Part shown: positions 23,154-36,900 of the stretch, piece by piece
Numbering within the stretch: the stretch's first letter is position 1
Layout: the number at the start of each line of letters is the position of its first letter
NCBI GenBank assembly: GCA_934045905.1
Contig: OW203762.1
Coordinates: 18,694,345 to 18,758,344 of the forward strand
Origin: Leuctra nigra
Lineage: Eukaryota; Arthropoda; Insecta; Plecoptera; Leuctridae
DNA: 64,000 nucleotides
Direction of reading: 5' to 3'
The notes under the pieces: model-generated
The model's input: only the letters and a program-made list of their open reading frames with translations
What the model was told of the DNA's origin: nothing
Databases searched by the model: none
Program-made: the position numbers and the translations under genes

Positions 23154-23927
23154 CTAAGCTTTTCTAATGCTTCGTTTAAAGTGAATGGTATGACCAGATA
23201 AATAACTTTTCATCTGTGCCATATCCAAATAAAATGAGTTTTCACTCCTTCGATAGTCTTCGTCTACAGTTAGTGGCTGTCCACAAAATGTTACAGACTT
23301 TTTGCTTTTTGGGGATAGAACAGTCATCTCATATTTATATTTAGCAGCATCTTCATTTGGTCCAATATACACAGAGTAGAAATAAAATTGAAAATCATCA
23401 GAATTGTAGCGATTGTGAACCCAAAATAATTCACTCTTCAACGTACATAAACCCAACCAATGATCATTACCTGCATTGAAATCCTGAGAAAGAGCAAATG
23501 GTGGAAATGAATTATTTGCTAACGCACCAGGATGTTGCGATTCACAGTGATGTAATAAATATCTTTTTATGCCATACCAATCGCAATTGAAGTACACACA
23601 ACGATAATTACGAAATTCACAAACTGTAAAATGCGTACTCAAGTCTGCCCTAAAAACTTCTACTTTACAACCTGCCTCCATATTGGGACAAGGCAGCAAC
23701 ACTTTGCTACTGAGGTCTTCCAATGCCATGTTGCGACCTTTTGGTACCCCTGGCGCTCGACAAACCGGACATGCTTTGAGACTTGCTCGACAAGTTGAAC
23801 AGACGTTGTGTCCATTGATGCACATGTAGATGGGTGGCTTAGAGATGTGGAAACAGATGGGGCACTCCAGTATAGTCAGAACTGAGTCATGTGTCTTCAT
23901 CTTCATAGCTACCAGTTGGTCAGCCAT
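23154..23927 (-). CDS. SIAH-like RING E3 ubiquitin ligase, paralogue 1
   Basis: A 257-residue protein in one coding exon. The open frame extends further upstream, but the start MADQLV was chosen because an acceptor (tttctcag) ends two bases before it and the neighbour begins MADKLV in the same place. Residues C22, C25, C36, H40, C43, C46, C53 and C56 form a C3HC4 RING for E2 binding. C80, C87, H99, C103 and C110, C115, H127, H132 form the two SIAH-type zinc fingers. A SINA-like substrate-binding domain follows (ELFWVHNRYN, YSVYIGPNEDAAKYKYEM) to residue 257. The family tags proteins for degradation in cytosol and nucleus. The N-terminus is shorter than in classical SIAH and divergent, as in insect siah-like expansions. 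A non-coding first exon ends at a donor at 24064. Confidence 0.9.
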   Translation of the reverse strand: MADQLVAMKMKTHDSVLTILECPICFHISKPPIYMCINGHNVCSTCRASLKACPVCRAPGVPKGRNMALEDLSSKVLLPCPNMEAGCKVEVFRADLSTHFTVCEFRNYRCVYFNCDWYGIKRYLLHHCESQHPGALANNSFPPFALSQDFNAGNDHWLGLCTLKSELFWVHNRYNSDDFQFYFYSVYIGPNEDAAKYKYEMTVLSPKSKKSVTFCGQPLTVDEDYRRSENSFYLDMAQMKSYLSGHTIHFKRSIRKA

Positions 23928-24064
23928 TGCTGAGAAACACAGAAGAAAACTTTCAAAAGTATTCAGTGAATTAATCAAGTTTAAACTAAAAATAAGTATT
24001 ATTTAAGTTTTGACAGAATATAAGGAATTTCTATAATAATTGAAGAAAGGAGATCAATGTTACC

Positions 24065-24180
24065 TGTATTATTCTACAAATGGCTCTCCTGCAGTTTGAT
24101 TTTTGGTTGAGCAGGAACTATAAGTTGTTACTCCTTCTGGTTTGGTTGAGTTTGTGATGGTGACCTTCACCCCTCTAATG
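24065..24180 (-). other. Candidate non-coding first exon and promoter of SIAH-like paralogue 1
   Basis: On the minus strand a CAG|GTAACA donor lies at 24064/24063. Upstream sequence (gtgaccttcacc, ttggttgagtttg, ccttct) matches the corresponding region of paralogue 2 around 26684-26800, far better than the intergenic sequence around it. This supports a conserved first exon or promoter. The transcription start is not visible. Confidence 0.45.
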
Positions 24181-24947
24181 CTCTGAATGTGAAGTTGTGC
24201 CTGTGATTGGCTGTCTGAGGCAAAGATAGTCTATGGTCTGAGGTCACATGAAATTAATACCAACTGTTTGAAGGACATCACAAATTTGGAATGTCTGTGT
24301 TAATCAAACATGGAGCCAAAAATAACTTTTACTCATCATAAAATACTTTGACCAACACTTCCTTATGCAAGCTCTATCCAGCTTTTAGATTTTACCATCT
24401 ACGACTATCAGCTCCTATTGAAAATGTACGTTTTCAACTAATCGGGAAATTGCAGAAAGATCGGTTTGTAAATTATGTGTTGCTGTTTTATGGTGGGTCA
24501 CACATCACCTTAGAACTTTTTAAAGCGTAAAGATGGAAGTGCAATATTTGCAATATTGAGTAAATGAAGGCTGAAGTTTAACAATAACACAGCAAAACAT
24601 CCGAAAAACTAACTGGTTTCTGCTGTAGGTACAGATATGGCTTTAGATAAAATTGGACAACAAATTAGTCGTATAGAAGGGCACTGTGAAAAAAAATACC
24701 TATAGGTACTCCAAAAAATCAAATTTGGACATAGAACACTTCATTCTCACACTGCGATATGATGCCAAAGAGAAGCATATCTCTGCGCTTAACCTACATG
24801 AATAAATTGCTGTGCACCTCCACCTATATGTATCACAAAATCAAAAGAAATTTAGATCTTGTACTCTAGGACATTTTCATGAAGGCATTAATAACAAATG
24901 CAGTGAATTATTATCAAATGTATACTGTTTATTCTTATAACACGTTA

Positions 24948-25179
24948 AGCCCAATTTACACGGTAAAATTTCCTGTCAAATCTTTTATAAAATCTTTTCT
25001 TAAAATCTTTTCGTTAAATCTTTTACAGAAATAGAACATGTTTTATATCATAAAAGGTTTTACACAACCCTTTAACAAAACATTTTACCATCAAATTGGC
25101 TTGTTTACACGGTAAAATTTCTTTTACGAAAAGATTTTATAAAAGATTTTACAGGAAATTTTACCGTGTAAATGGGGCT
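24948..25179. mobile_element. MITE with TTA duplication (Harbinger-like)
   Basis: The ends AGCCCAATTTACACGGTAAA and TTTACCGTGTAAATGGGGCT pair over more than 30 bp, and inner repeats of AAATCTTTTATAAAATC continue the fold. TTA flanks both sides (24945-24947 and 25180-25182), a 3-bp duplication typical of PIF/Harbinger elements. It lies between the two SIAH-like genes. Confidence 0.7.
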
Positions 25180-25754
25180 TTACTCTACTCAACAGAGGAA
25201 CATTATATGGATCGAACAATTACATATTAAGGTATTCATAATGAAGACAAAAAAACATTCAATAGAAAATTGATCGATTTAAATTGTTGGTTAAAATTCG
25301 ATAGGTATAGGAGTTATTCATAGATTTATTTTATTTATATATCTAGGTGGTTCACAATAGCGTAAGTTTTGATTCTATAAATAGATTACAAACTCCAAGA
25401 TGCAGTGAATTTTCGGACACGCAATAATTTCTTGATTGGTTATTTTTAATTTTTTAGCATCGGTTTTTGGACATTGTGGTATTTGTTGCGTCACATGAAG
25501 GCAAATCAAAACTTACGCTATTCAGCAAGCCACAATGTCGTGCAAGGTATAAAAATTCAACTCTTAAGTTCTACTCTGGGCTACCGGGGATTTTCTGGAC
25601 CTACATTTAAGTAATTATTTAATATGAGCATGACATAATAAAACCATACCTTTCCATTTGGATGAAAAATAATCATATATGAGAGTTATCGAGTTCATAA
25701 TCAATCCAAACTAATAATAACTATTAACTTCAAAATCATAATTTTTCAGATTAT

Positions 25755-26525
25755 CTAAATTTTCCTGATACATCGTTTAAAACGAAGGGTATAATCAGTT
25801 AAAAAACTTTTCATCACATTCATATCCAAATGAAATGAGTTTTCGCTCCTTTTATAATCTTCACTTTCAGTGAGAGGTCGTCCACTAAACGATACAGTCT
25901 TTTTGTGTTTTTTGGATATAATAGCAATCTGATATCTATATTTGGCAGCATTTTCATTTGGTCCAATATACACGGCATAGAAGTAAAATAGTGAATCAAT
26001 GGAACTGTAACGGTTGTAAACCCAAAACAATTCATTCTCCAACTTATATAACCCCAACCTATAAGTCTCACCTAATCTATAAAATTTCTGTGACTGAAGA
26101 ATTGGTGGAAAAGTATTATCTGCTTCTGTACCAGGATGTTGCAATTCACAGTGATCAAATAAAAACTTCCTTTGGCCAACCCAATCACAATTGAAGTACG
26201 CACAATGATAACTAAAATCACAAACTATGAAATGGTTATCTAAGTCTGTCCTAACCACTTCTACGTTACAACCTGCCTCCATATTGGGACAAGGCAGCAA
26301 CACTTTGCTACTGAGGTCTTCCAATGCCATGTTGCGACTTATTGGCGCACCTGGCGAACGACAAACCGGACATGCTTTGAGACTGGGTTGACAAGTTGAA
26401 CAGATATTGTGTCCATTGATGCACATGTAGATGGGTTTCTTTAAGACGTTGAAACAGACGGGGCACTCCAGTAAAGTCAAAGCTGAGTCATGGGACATCC
26501 TCATAGATACCAGTTTGTCTGCCAT
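25755..26525 (-). CDS. SIAH-like RING E3 ubiquitin ligase, paralogue 2
   Basis: A 256-residue protein in one coding exon, closely related along its whole length to the gene at 23154-23927. The C3HC4 RING uses C21, C24, C35, H39, C42, C45, C52 and C55. The SIAH zinc fingers and the SINA-like domain (ELFWVYNRYSS, FYAVYIGPNENAAKYRYQI) are intact, so both copies look functional. The start MADKLV follows an acceptor (gtttcag) two bases upstream, and a matching donor at 26683 ends a non-coding first exon. The head-to-tail arrangement and shared exon design show a tandem duplication. The most conserved part is the block around LEDLSSKVLLPCPNMEAGC, which is identical in both. Substrates are unknown. 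Confidence 0.9.
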   Translation of the reverse strand: MADKLVSMRMSHDSALTLLECPVCFNVLKKPIYMCINGHNICSTCQPSLKACPVCRSPGAPISRNMALEDLSSKVLLPCPNMEAGCNVEVVRTDLDNHFIVCDFSYHCAYFNCDWVGQRKFLFDHCELQHPGTEADNTFPPILQSQKFYRLGETYRLGLYKLENELFWVYNRYSSIDSLFYFYAVYIGPNENAAKYRYQIAIISKKHKKTVSFSGRPLTESEDYKRSENSFHLDMNVMKSFLTDYTLRFKRCIRKI

Positions 26526-26683
26526 TTCTGAAACAGATGATAGACAATTTTTTAAAAGAAGTTATATGAATTAGAGTATTTTAAACTCAAAAATAAAGTT
26601 TAGATTTATATATGTAATCTTTGACAGATCAACTGCAAACAATGAATGTATATTATAAATGGTAAATTGATGATAAGATTACC

Positions 26684-27947
26684 TAGATAATTCCAGATGC
26701 TTCTGTAGTTTGAATTCTTGTTCTTGTCGATCAGCAAATATGAGCTGTTCTCCTTCCAACTTTGTTTGATTGGAGTTTGTGTGGTGACCTTCACCTTCTC
26801 TGAGGACCTGACTGACAATGACTGACTCACCACTGACAGTAGTTTACTCTGTAGGGTTGGTGTAAGGTCACATCACTAATACCAACATAATGTCAGAATT
26901 TAGGGTCCATGTGTTTTGAACTGACTTGGTCATCAATTTGGAATGTCAATGTTCAATACAAACAAATCCTCATGTAAAAACAGCAGCCAATCTCCTCTCT
27001 TACAAAAACAGACACCACTGAAAAGGAGTATCTAAATACACTACATTATGGTGTAATTCAAATTTTGATAATACTATGGTATTTTTCTCTCCCAACGAAT
27101 TATTCCAAGCTTGGCAAAATCGGTCAAACCCCCTCGTGTTTAGCATCCCTTCCATTGTATTCGCTGGCAGCTACCTGGATTTCCCGCGACCGACCTTCCC
27201 CACTCTACCTTACTGAGGGATGAACTAAATAGTGCAATAACTCGTTTGCAGTGAAATGTAACAAAATAGAGTGCATTAGCATAATGGGGCGAGTTGTGCG
27301 CGTAAAGGCACCATTACCTTCGCAGGTTAAATCAAAATTGATGCGTCAACAAACGAGCTCAAACCTGTGCTCAATAACCTGGGCATTGTGATCATTATAT
27401 TTTCATTCATACGACACATTCGACGGCGTCATTTGACACATGCTCTTGTGACAATGTGTATAGGGAAATCTGATCATTTTGAGCACGGTATATGCGGACT
27501 TAATTTTCTATCGATGTTTCATATACAAGACCTTCTGAGTCCACTGACGCCAGTTTCGTTCTTCTGAATCATCCAGCTTATATGCACTTGTCTAATTGAT
27601 TGCCTAAGTTAATAACAACCTTGATTGTAGTATCATGTATAAGAAAACCAATATGTAGTGAAGAATGATTATTGTGTGGGATTTAATGCTCGAAATTCTT
27701 TTTTCCTTGAGAATAAATCAAAACTTTTGAACACCACTGAATGTTCATTTATCCAACCTCTCACCCTTTCACACTAGCCATTAGCCAATAAAATTACGTC
27801 TAGTAAGAAACAATTTGTATTTATTGGTAGTAGTTACCAGCTGCTGATTGCAATAATAACAGATGTTTGACGGAAATACTCCAGTGAGTCGGTACATTTC
27901 AAAAGCTACTGATTTAAGCGACACAGTTAGTACATAGTTTACTGGAA
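26684..27947. other. SIAH-like 2 promoter region and spacer to EXOSC7
   Basis: The left part (to about 26830) is homologous to the promoter side of paralogue 1. The remainder has no recognised gene. TTTATT at 27820-27825 (AATAAA on minus) is a plausible EXOSC7 polyadenylation signal about 125 bp past its stop. Confidence 0.4.
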
Positions 27948-30900
27948 TCATTTTAGAACAAGAAAACCAAACCGTCTTCTCGTTGGTCCCAAATCTTCTT
28001 CTTGCTGCAGAGCAGATCGCAGAGCTCGATTCATGTCGGATCCAATCGCCTTGCCAACCTGGAAACAAAAAAAGTATTAGGTCGGAATTAGAATTACTTA
28101 CGTCCTACATACTTAATGATAGGCTTACAATACAAGCCTATCAGTGTAAACTCCCTACAGCAAAATTAACTGATTCACATTAATTATAATTATTACTAAT
28201 CAGAAATTTAATTTCTTTGATTGAAATGGTAATCAAGGATTCTTGCTTAAAAGGTGGCAAAATACAATAAAGGTACGTTTACAGCTTGACGTTCGACGTT
28301 CAACGCTCAGCGCTGGCGCTGAAAGATGAACATGGTTTATCTTTGACCTTGAACGCCAGCGCTCGGCGTTGGCCAATCAGGAGTCTCAGCGGCGAGCGCT
28401 AAGCGCCGAACGTTGAACGAACGCCGAGCGGTAAACGTACCTTAGGTGTAAAAATAGCATTCACATCGCGAAAATCAATTAGAAAAAAATGAAAAAAATG
28501 AAAAAGAATATCGCAAAACTGCACTTACGTTAATGGCCCATAACACTACCTGACGAGGATTTTGTACAATTTTAACTTGTAGGTACACTTGAACATCCAC
28601 TATTTCCCCTATTCCCAGATTATTATTATTATTATTAAGTCTATATTCTCAACAGAGCCAGGCTCCACTAGTGAGAATGTAATATAGAGAAGGGAGGAGA
28701 GGAAACCCGGTACCGGCATGTAGCCTACTCCTGACGAAAGATACCAAGGGGACCAACGGCTTAACGTCCCTTCCGAAGGACGGTGTAACATTCACAGCAC
28801 GAGCCTCCACAACCCACGCCGTCGAGAGACTGATAACAGGTGGAGGGAGGTCGTCACACTGACCCCCAAACACCCCAGTCTCTCTGGCCCAACGGCAGCA
28901 ACCTGGCAAGGCAGAGTTGAATGGTCACCCATCCAACCTCTGACCGCGCTCAATGTTGCTTAACCTCGGTGATCTAACGAGAACCGAGGTATCCAACACA
29001 CCAGCCGTTGGGTATAAAGATCTCAGGTATAACTGGACAATGGCTGACTGCTTCAGTCAAGTTGTTCCATCATATCAGAGTGAGATGTGTGTACCTGCAA
29101 GGCTTGGTTGAGCGTGGACGGATGGAAGCTTCCCACGCCCGTCTTCAACACGGCTGTCACTCGCGCCTGTTCGGTCACGGCCACCACCACGCTGGCAGTG
29201 CTGCACGACTCTTCCTCCAGCGTGGGATCCACAAGGCAGTGGTCGCCGATCTAAACACATTCAGCAGCATGCCTTAGTCCAACTTGCATGACACGTACTA
29301 GTTACAACACACAATATTCTTATGTAGGTACACTCAGCACAACAAAAATTGATTGGTGAACAAATTTGAATGACTGATGGGCATGTTCCATACCAATCAA
29401 AGTTTGTTATGATCATTGAAATGTGAGGTCACCTACTAGAGTGAGACAAGGATATCGCTTGGACCGACTTCTGATGGTGCGATCTAACATTTTTCAGGCA
29501 ATCAGAATCTTGAACGATCAATTTTAGTTGTGCCAAGTGTACCTACTAGTCAAGTCAAATGAGAGTTTTATCACACACTTAATAGCCGAAGGCTATATTA
29601 AGTCTCTGGTTTAACCCCGAACAAATTGCAACAATGGTTTTTGGTGTCATTCTCTTCAGAAAAATACCCTTTACAACATATCCAAAATCCGCCAAATACG
29701 TTCACCGGAAGTACTTTTTAATAACAAAAAAAAACTAATAACCTATTCCCAGAGCCAGTTGTTTGTGGTGATAATAAAAGCCAATATTCGTTTTCAACAC
29801 TCTGAAAGTGGTGAATTGGTGGTGATAATTATGTTAATTTTCGCGATTGGTGGTGAAATGGAAAAAAAATTATTTTTGTAAGAATAAGTGTGAAATATGA
29901 CGCGCGTTCCTCTCACTAGCGAGACTCGTCGCGTGCACATACGCACCCCTTTTCAAGGTCATGTAGATGCGTCATTCTATGCTCAGCAGCCAATCAGCTG
30001 GTACCCCCATACACTTTTTGGCTGACACTGACAGCTGGCTTACGAAGAAAACAGTGTGATTCTTTCTATTTAGTGGTAAATTAGACACAGATCGAGGAAA
30101 TTTTCGTAAAATATATACTCGGAATCGGAAAATGTTGCAAAACACGTAGGTTTGGGACAAAATCGCGTGAAATCGCGAGAATTCGTCAATATCGCGTCAA
30201 AATACAAATTTCGCGAAAATTCGTGAGAAAAAGATACATATATTTGGAATCAGGAGTGTATGAAACGTAAAGATATGACATAAAATTCATGTTTCTAAAC
30301 ATTTCGCGTTTATCGTGAAAACCATAAACAACTGGCCCTGCCTATTCCAAACTATGAAATTATTTTCATTGAACAGTTCTGAAGACGCGTACAAAGCCTT
30401 ATTTTATTAACAATTACATTGGTAAAAGATATTGATAAAAATCAATTAAAAAACTCTTTAAGGTCACACTCACTACCCAGCCGTCCCGCTCAAAACAATG
30501 AAATTACCGATACAATTGCAGACCAAGCCCGTTAATTAATTGATCTCACATTTTAATTATGATTGGATAAAAAAAAATACAAACTTATGGTAATCACGTG
30601 CCAATTTCACCTCAAAGTAGACCAACTTTCAACTCTCAAGTCGAACGTTAAGTGGAGAAAGTGGCTCATGAGCACAGACACTTCTCTCACCTCCAAATCA
30701 CAGCTGATCGCGCTGGCCAGCGCCATCTTGTTTTACGTGTGTGTTATGTTTCCTAAGTGGTTGTGAACGAAAGTGGAATTGCGTTCATTTTGTATTGTTA
30801 ATTTTCGAACGTTAAGTTGTTGTAAAGGCGGCATAAGTTTGTCTTCTATTTAATCATGGTTAAAATTTCAAATCTTTTCGTGAACCCATTTTGTCTCCAA

Positions 30901-33900
30901 CCGTATCGAAAAAAAAGACTGCAACACGCAGCAAAATAGCTGCGCTTGCACCACCTTAACAAGGTGTTTTCAGCAAAAATTATAGATACTACTAGTAGGG
31001 TTTATGTAAAACTTCCTGTGAAGTACATAATAGTAATTTTCGCTACCTACACATATATGGTATAGTACATCCTTAGACTAAATAACTGTGCCTTAGACTC
31101 CCAGCCCAGTGAGCAACCTGTCTGTCGCACGCCGACAGTGCCCTCTGAACGGGGCGAAGGTGAACTTCAAGCTTGAGCTTCGCCCACGCTAGGCGGCAGT
31201 GTCGACATTTTCACTGACAAACTTTTCCCCCTCCAAATTACCCTGACCGCCAATTTCAAATCGACCCCCGCTCGCCAGCCAGCAGGTTTGTCAACAAGGC
31301 CAGGGGCAGTCGGCCAGCTACCTGATACTCGCGGCTGCAACATCCGTCCCCCGCTATTGTTCTCATGTTCCTCGCCTTTCCACCCTGATGATAAACTATT
31401 CATACGCTTGGGACATTTGGAAATATTTCCAAACTATGAAAGATTATTGTCGCCGATAGAAATGGATTGTCGCTATTATTATTATTTTATATTTATTCTT
31501 CTTCAACTATGATACAAGGAATTATTATTTAATATAAATTGATGCGAGATTAGCTTGTGACCCGAGTTCGATCGCACACGAGATCACAATCTTCTTTCAA
31601 ACATAAAATGGTATGTTTTATTTTCAAAACTACCTTCTCTATTGATATTTACGTACCTAATATAGGTAGGAACCTACTCAATAACAACCTGTTATTGTCT
31701 TCGATTTTAATACCTCTCTTATCCGTTTATTATTTCACTCATACAATTAATTTAACTTTTATCTTCCGTGAGTTTTGCAACTAATGACGTTAATATGATA
31801 AATATTATTTCTCAGGTTACCTTCCAAACACTTTCCGAAGTGAGATATTCACTACATTTCCATCATTATCAATAAATATTGTGTTATGAAGTCGGACATT
31901 TAATTTTTGAACTTGATTCATTCGGTCTGGCGTGTTCTCCTGCGAAAGTCCCCCTCCCCCTCGCGGCAATAGCCGGGTGAAACATCCGTCGAGGGCGGAT
32001 GAAGGTCGGTCCTATTGTCCCTTTAATGACAAGGCTCAGTTTCTTTACCACCAAGTACAATAACAAAATAACTTTTTTGATTCTCTCATATTAATATAAT
32101 TTTTTCTTTGTCATCTTCTAAAACCGAAATTGATTCACATTAAATTTTGAACCAAAATAATCCGTCAATATTTGCACAAATGAATCGTGAGGAATAATGT
32201 CAAGATTAGTTTGTTCCCGACTGACTTGACCGCCTTGCCGAGGGTTGTGATTTCCGGGAGATAATAACGGCACTTGTAAAGAATGACAGGTGACCTCGAG
32301 TTCAGAGTTTTTCTACTATGTTTACAAAATTGTTTTCCAAACAAAAATGTTATTGAGCAGATTATGTTCATATCTATTTTAGTGTAAACTTAGACTAAAT
32401 AACTGTGCCTATTTAGTCTAAGGTGTAAACGATGTCATTTCCAAATTAATGATTTAATGTATAAACTTCGTATGGCTACACATTATTCAATTATAGAATT
32501 CGTCGAAAACAGCTCATCAGGCGAATGAGCTGCGAACAGATAAAAACTCTAATAAAACAAATACAATACCTACATTGTGATACAGTTTTTTTGATCCTAT
32601 TTAGGTGGTAAGCGTATGGACTGTTTGTAGCTGGTTTTTTTTCATTGTCCAAAGTTTTTGTTATCACGCAATTATAAAGGGTCAATTGGGAGGTCCACTC
32701 ACAATTCATACACAAATCAGGATGTTTTCTGGACAAATTTATACATTTGTAGTAATTTAAAATGTATACGTATTTAACACGTATTCTAAGCGACGGATTG
32801 AGTACGGCGGCGATTTTCAAGAAGAAACCTCATTTTCGACACATGTTTGACATCGGCTTCGATGTTATTCATTCATACCTCCTCATTCCCAGCGTATCTC
32901 ACGTAATGACCGACGAACTCAAAAATATGTCAATATCTCAATTAGGACGGTGACAAGTTTTTCAGTGAAATTACTCTGACCGCCAATTTCAAATCGACCC
33001 TCGCTCGACAGCCAGCAGGTTTTTCAACAAGGACAGGGGCGGTCAGGCATCTAAAATTACCTGCTACTCGCGGCAGCATGTAGCATTGTCGCCGATAGAA
33101 ATTATTGTGGCTAAAATATGCTACAATTATATCATATCTAGTGGAGCGGTCGCTCCACGGCAGCCAAGTCGTATGGCGCGCGCACACTCTCATATAAAGG
33201 CTGGAGCAAACCCACTTTTACTGTAAGCATCAAAGTGGCATTTTCGGCCTACTGGATCTTAAAATTGGAAAATCTCACATTGTTGCGAAATATCTAAATT
33301 TCGAGCTATGGCCCACCCCACCACATATACCAAATTTGGGAACAATAGGTTACGCCCTTTGCGCGCTAGAGGGCCGTGAAAACAGTGTTTTAGGGCGGTT
33401 TTCATAATAATCTCAGTAGTAGTAGTAGGGTGGAGCTAAAATATGGTAAACAGGCCACAGCCTAAACGGCTGAACCGATTGATTTGAAATTTTTACCACA
33501 TATGCACTTTTGGCGTCTGAGGTGCCTTTTGCTATAACTGGTTTTATGCCGCCATTTTGAAACCGGAAGTGACGTCATATCTCGTCAACGGTTGGCCCGA
33601 TCGGAACGAAATTTGCGCCAAACGATTCAGACGGTCATCTATTTGCATTATAAGTAGCAAAAGGCTAAACATTATGTTAAAGAAACCGGAAATGACGTAA
33701 TGAAATTTGAAATACATTTATTGGCTTTTTGGCAACAAAGGTTGATCCGATTATTTTGATATTTATGTAACGTATGTAGGTACTTTTGACGTCTCATGTG
33801 ACTTGTTATAAATCAACCGGAAGCCGCCATTTTGAAACCGGAAGTGACATCATATCTCAATAACGGCTAAATAGATTTCAACGAAACCAGCGCAAAACAA

Positions 33901-36900
33901 TTTAGACGGTCAACTTTATGTATTATCATCAATAATATTTGCAGTTTCCCATACCTAAACCGGAAATGACGTCACACATTTTAATAATCTCACAAATTTA
34001 CATGTTGATGCAATAAATATACTATTTCAGACAGCTTATAATAAAATGTAATCATGTTTCAAATATACTTCAAGGGGTCAGAGATTTCAGCCGCCATTTT
34101 TAAACCGGAAGTAACGTCATATCTCAAAAACTGGTAGACAAATCGGTATGAAACTAGCGCCAAACGATTCGGATGGCCATATCTATGGAATATGAACAGT
34201 ACAAATAGAATTTTCCTATTTATGAGACCGGAAATGACGTCATTCAAATTTAAAAAATTATTATAATCCCCTCCTATATAATTAAGCGAGCGGAGCGAGC
34301 GTCTCCACTTGAAACTTATGGCTCGAATCTCTGTTTTTTTTTTTTGTGTGTGTTTATTTGTGCATTTGGCATCTCCTGCCAAACGAAGTAATGGATCAGG
34401 CCAATTTTTTCACACAACTTAAATTACTATTATCGTTATGGTCAAAATGATTTTCAGCAAGTTCTCTCCATTGGTTGCATCGGAAACTTGATGTGTAGTT
34501 ATAGTTAGCTTGGCAATGGGGATGAAGGAAACTCTGTGTATATAACTGCAATAGTTTGACCGATCATCACCAAATTTTGCAAGGTCATGTGTACCAGCAT
34601 TATAAGTTATTTTTTACAAATCTGTAATGAGCTTCAAGAGTAATAGAGATTTTACTGACATTTGTATACTTAATTTAAAACGGCCTATAAGGAGTAGGTA
34701 TGCACGTGATCTGTGATTTTGATTTTTGGCCGCCATGACGGGTAGGCTCAAGCTTGTCCACAGCTTTATTTTGTCTAAATAGTTTAAAAGCTATATCTTT
34801 AGGGCAACTGACAGTAATATTTGACATTATTCATGTTAAAGCTTGTCTGCATTTATGTCAAACATACATGCAGGCATTTATTTAATTGATAATCCTCTTA
34901 TAATAGACAGTGGTCAGCATGGCCAGCGAAATTTGACACGTACCTTCTGGAAAATGTAATGTTGGAATCAATCAAAATCCATTATCATTGATTGAATAGT
35001 CTAACCATTAAATATGAACACTAGGGATAACATTTGAACAAGAAAGCAGACGTAAAAGAGTAGACAAATACTAAAATATACAATTTAAAAACTGGCTGTC
35101 ACGTTTGACTTTTGTTTTTTTGGGACTGTCATGGCGAAATTTAGGCGGTTAAGAAGGCCGTGAGCTTTCTCGTGCATACTCCTTATAGCCACACCACCAT
35201 TTGACCTATCAAATGGTCTTCGATTAATCTGATCAATCAAATTCATATTTTGCATGGTTGTTCAGACCAACATTGTCTCTTATTTTACAAATTTTCAGCC
35301 CTACCAGTCAAGAACATAGATGCACATATTGACAGTTTTAATAACTGTCAGAAATGACATTTCAAAACAGAAATTCCACTGCATTCTGGGTTGCTCTATG
35401 TAGCAAAGCAAAGTTTATAGATGGCTATTCTCAATATCAATGTAAGACAGATTCATTTCGTAGTGGATCATATTGCAATACATAATGTAGTCAAAATGTA
35501 ATGTAGGTATTTCATATACATAGATATAGGTATACCTTATCTAAAATAATTTATTTTACGATATGGATTGTGTTTCACAGTTATGAAAACAACGTTTTGA
35601 CTAGATAGCATCATATTTTACACATTTCCAGCCCAATCGGTCAAGAATTTACAGACTTATTGCTGTTTTAAGTGTTTGAATATCTGTCCAAAGAGATTGA
35701 TGGAAAATATCAGTACAATAATCTGTTATTTAATTGATCCAGAGTGTTTATGAAAAGTTGCAAGGAAAATTGGTAATAAATAATGTATAGTTAGTTATCT
35801 TTGATTGAATGGATCGTGCTATGATTGGCGATGTCGTGCGTGTCGGTGCTCGCTCATCAACGCGTTACACCGAGCGTTTTCCTAGTAAATACGTATTCAG
35901 AAAGCCTAAAATGATACACATCATTTATAGATATACATTCTATGTGGCAGTGCAGTAAGTTCAGCAGCCATTTTGAAAACCGAAGTGTTTCCATATCTCG
36001 GAACTGGGTTGACTGATTGGAATGAAACCTTTGCTATTCTTCGTGAAAGATCATTTAAAGCAATTATTTAGGACCATACGCTGCTATTCATTAGTGGTAA
36101 CGAAATTGTAAAGGGTGATGATTTTTTTAAAGAATTTAGTAATTGTTCATTTCATATGTGTCACAAGTTGTTAGAATAAACTAAAAAAAGGAGTGATATC
36201 CCCATAAAAAACACTTCGTGTAAAAATACCAGCCAAGTCTCTTCAACAAAAAAAAAATATGAAATCTAAAAATTCTGCACTGAAAAGTAATGATATCAAA
36301 AAATTTGCCAAGTCAAAACTTTATTTGAAAATCAAAAAATACTTGGCGCATCGTTTTTTTTAGGGCATTATAGGTATACTATGTATGTATATTTCATGTA
36401 TAATTTATAATTGGCTTATACTTCCAAGCTATTTATGTACACGATGCGCCAAGTATTTTTTGATTTTCAAATAAAGTTTTGACTTGGCAAATTTTTTGAT
36501 ATCATTACTTTTCAGTGCAGAATTTTTAGATTTCATATTTTTTTTTTGTTGAAGAGACTTGGCTGGTATTTTTACACGAAGTGTTTTTTATGGGGATTTA
36601 CTCATCTTCAACAATGATACTATAAATTATTATTTAATATAAATTGATGCGAGATTAGCTTGAGACCCGAGTTCGATCGCACACGAGATCGCTATCTTAC
36701 TGATTTATTTTCAAAACTACCTTCTCTATTGATATTTACGTACCTAATATAGGTAGGAACCTACTCAATAACAACCTGTTATTGTCTTCGATTTTAATAC
36801 CTCTGTTATCCGTTTATTATTTCACTCATACAATTAATTTAATTTTTATCTTCCGTGAGTTTTGCAACTAATGACGTTAATATGATAAATATTATTTCTC

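Noticed and set aside
31167..31403. Open frame repeated at 37867-38166
   Set aside because: Both copies lie in the same transposon-like element, in the GC-rich part; the frame is conserved only because the element copies are nearly identical.
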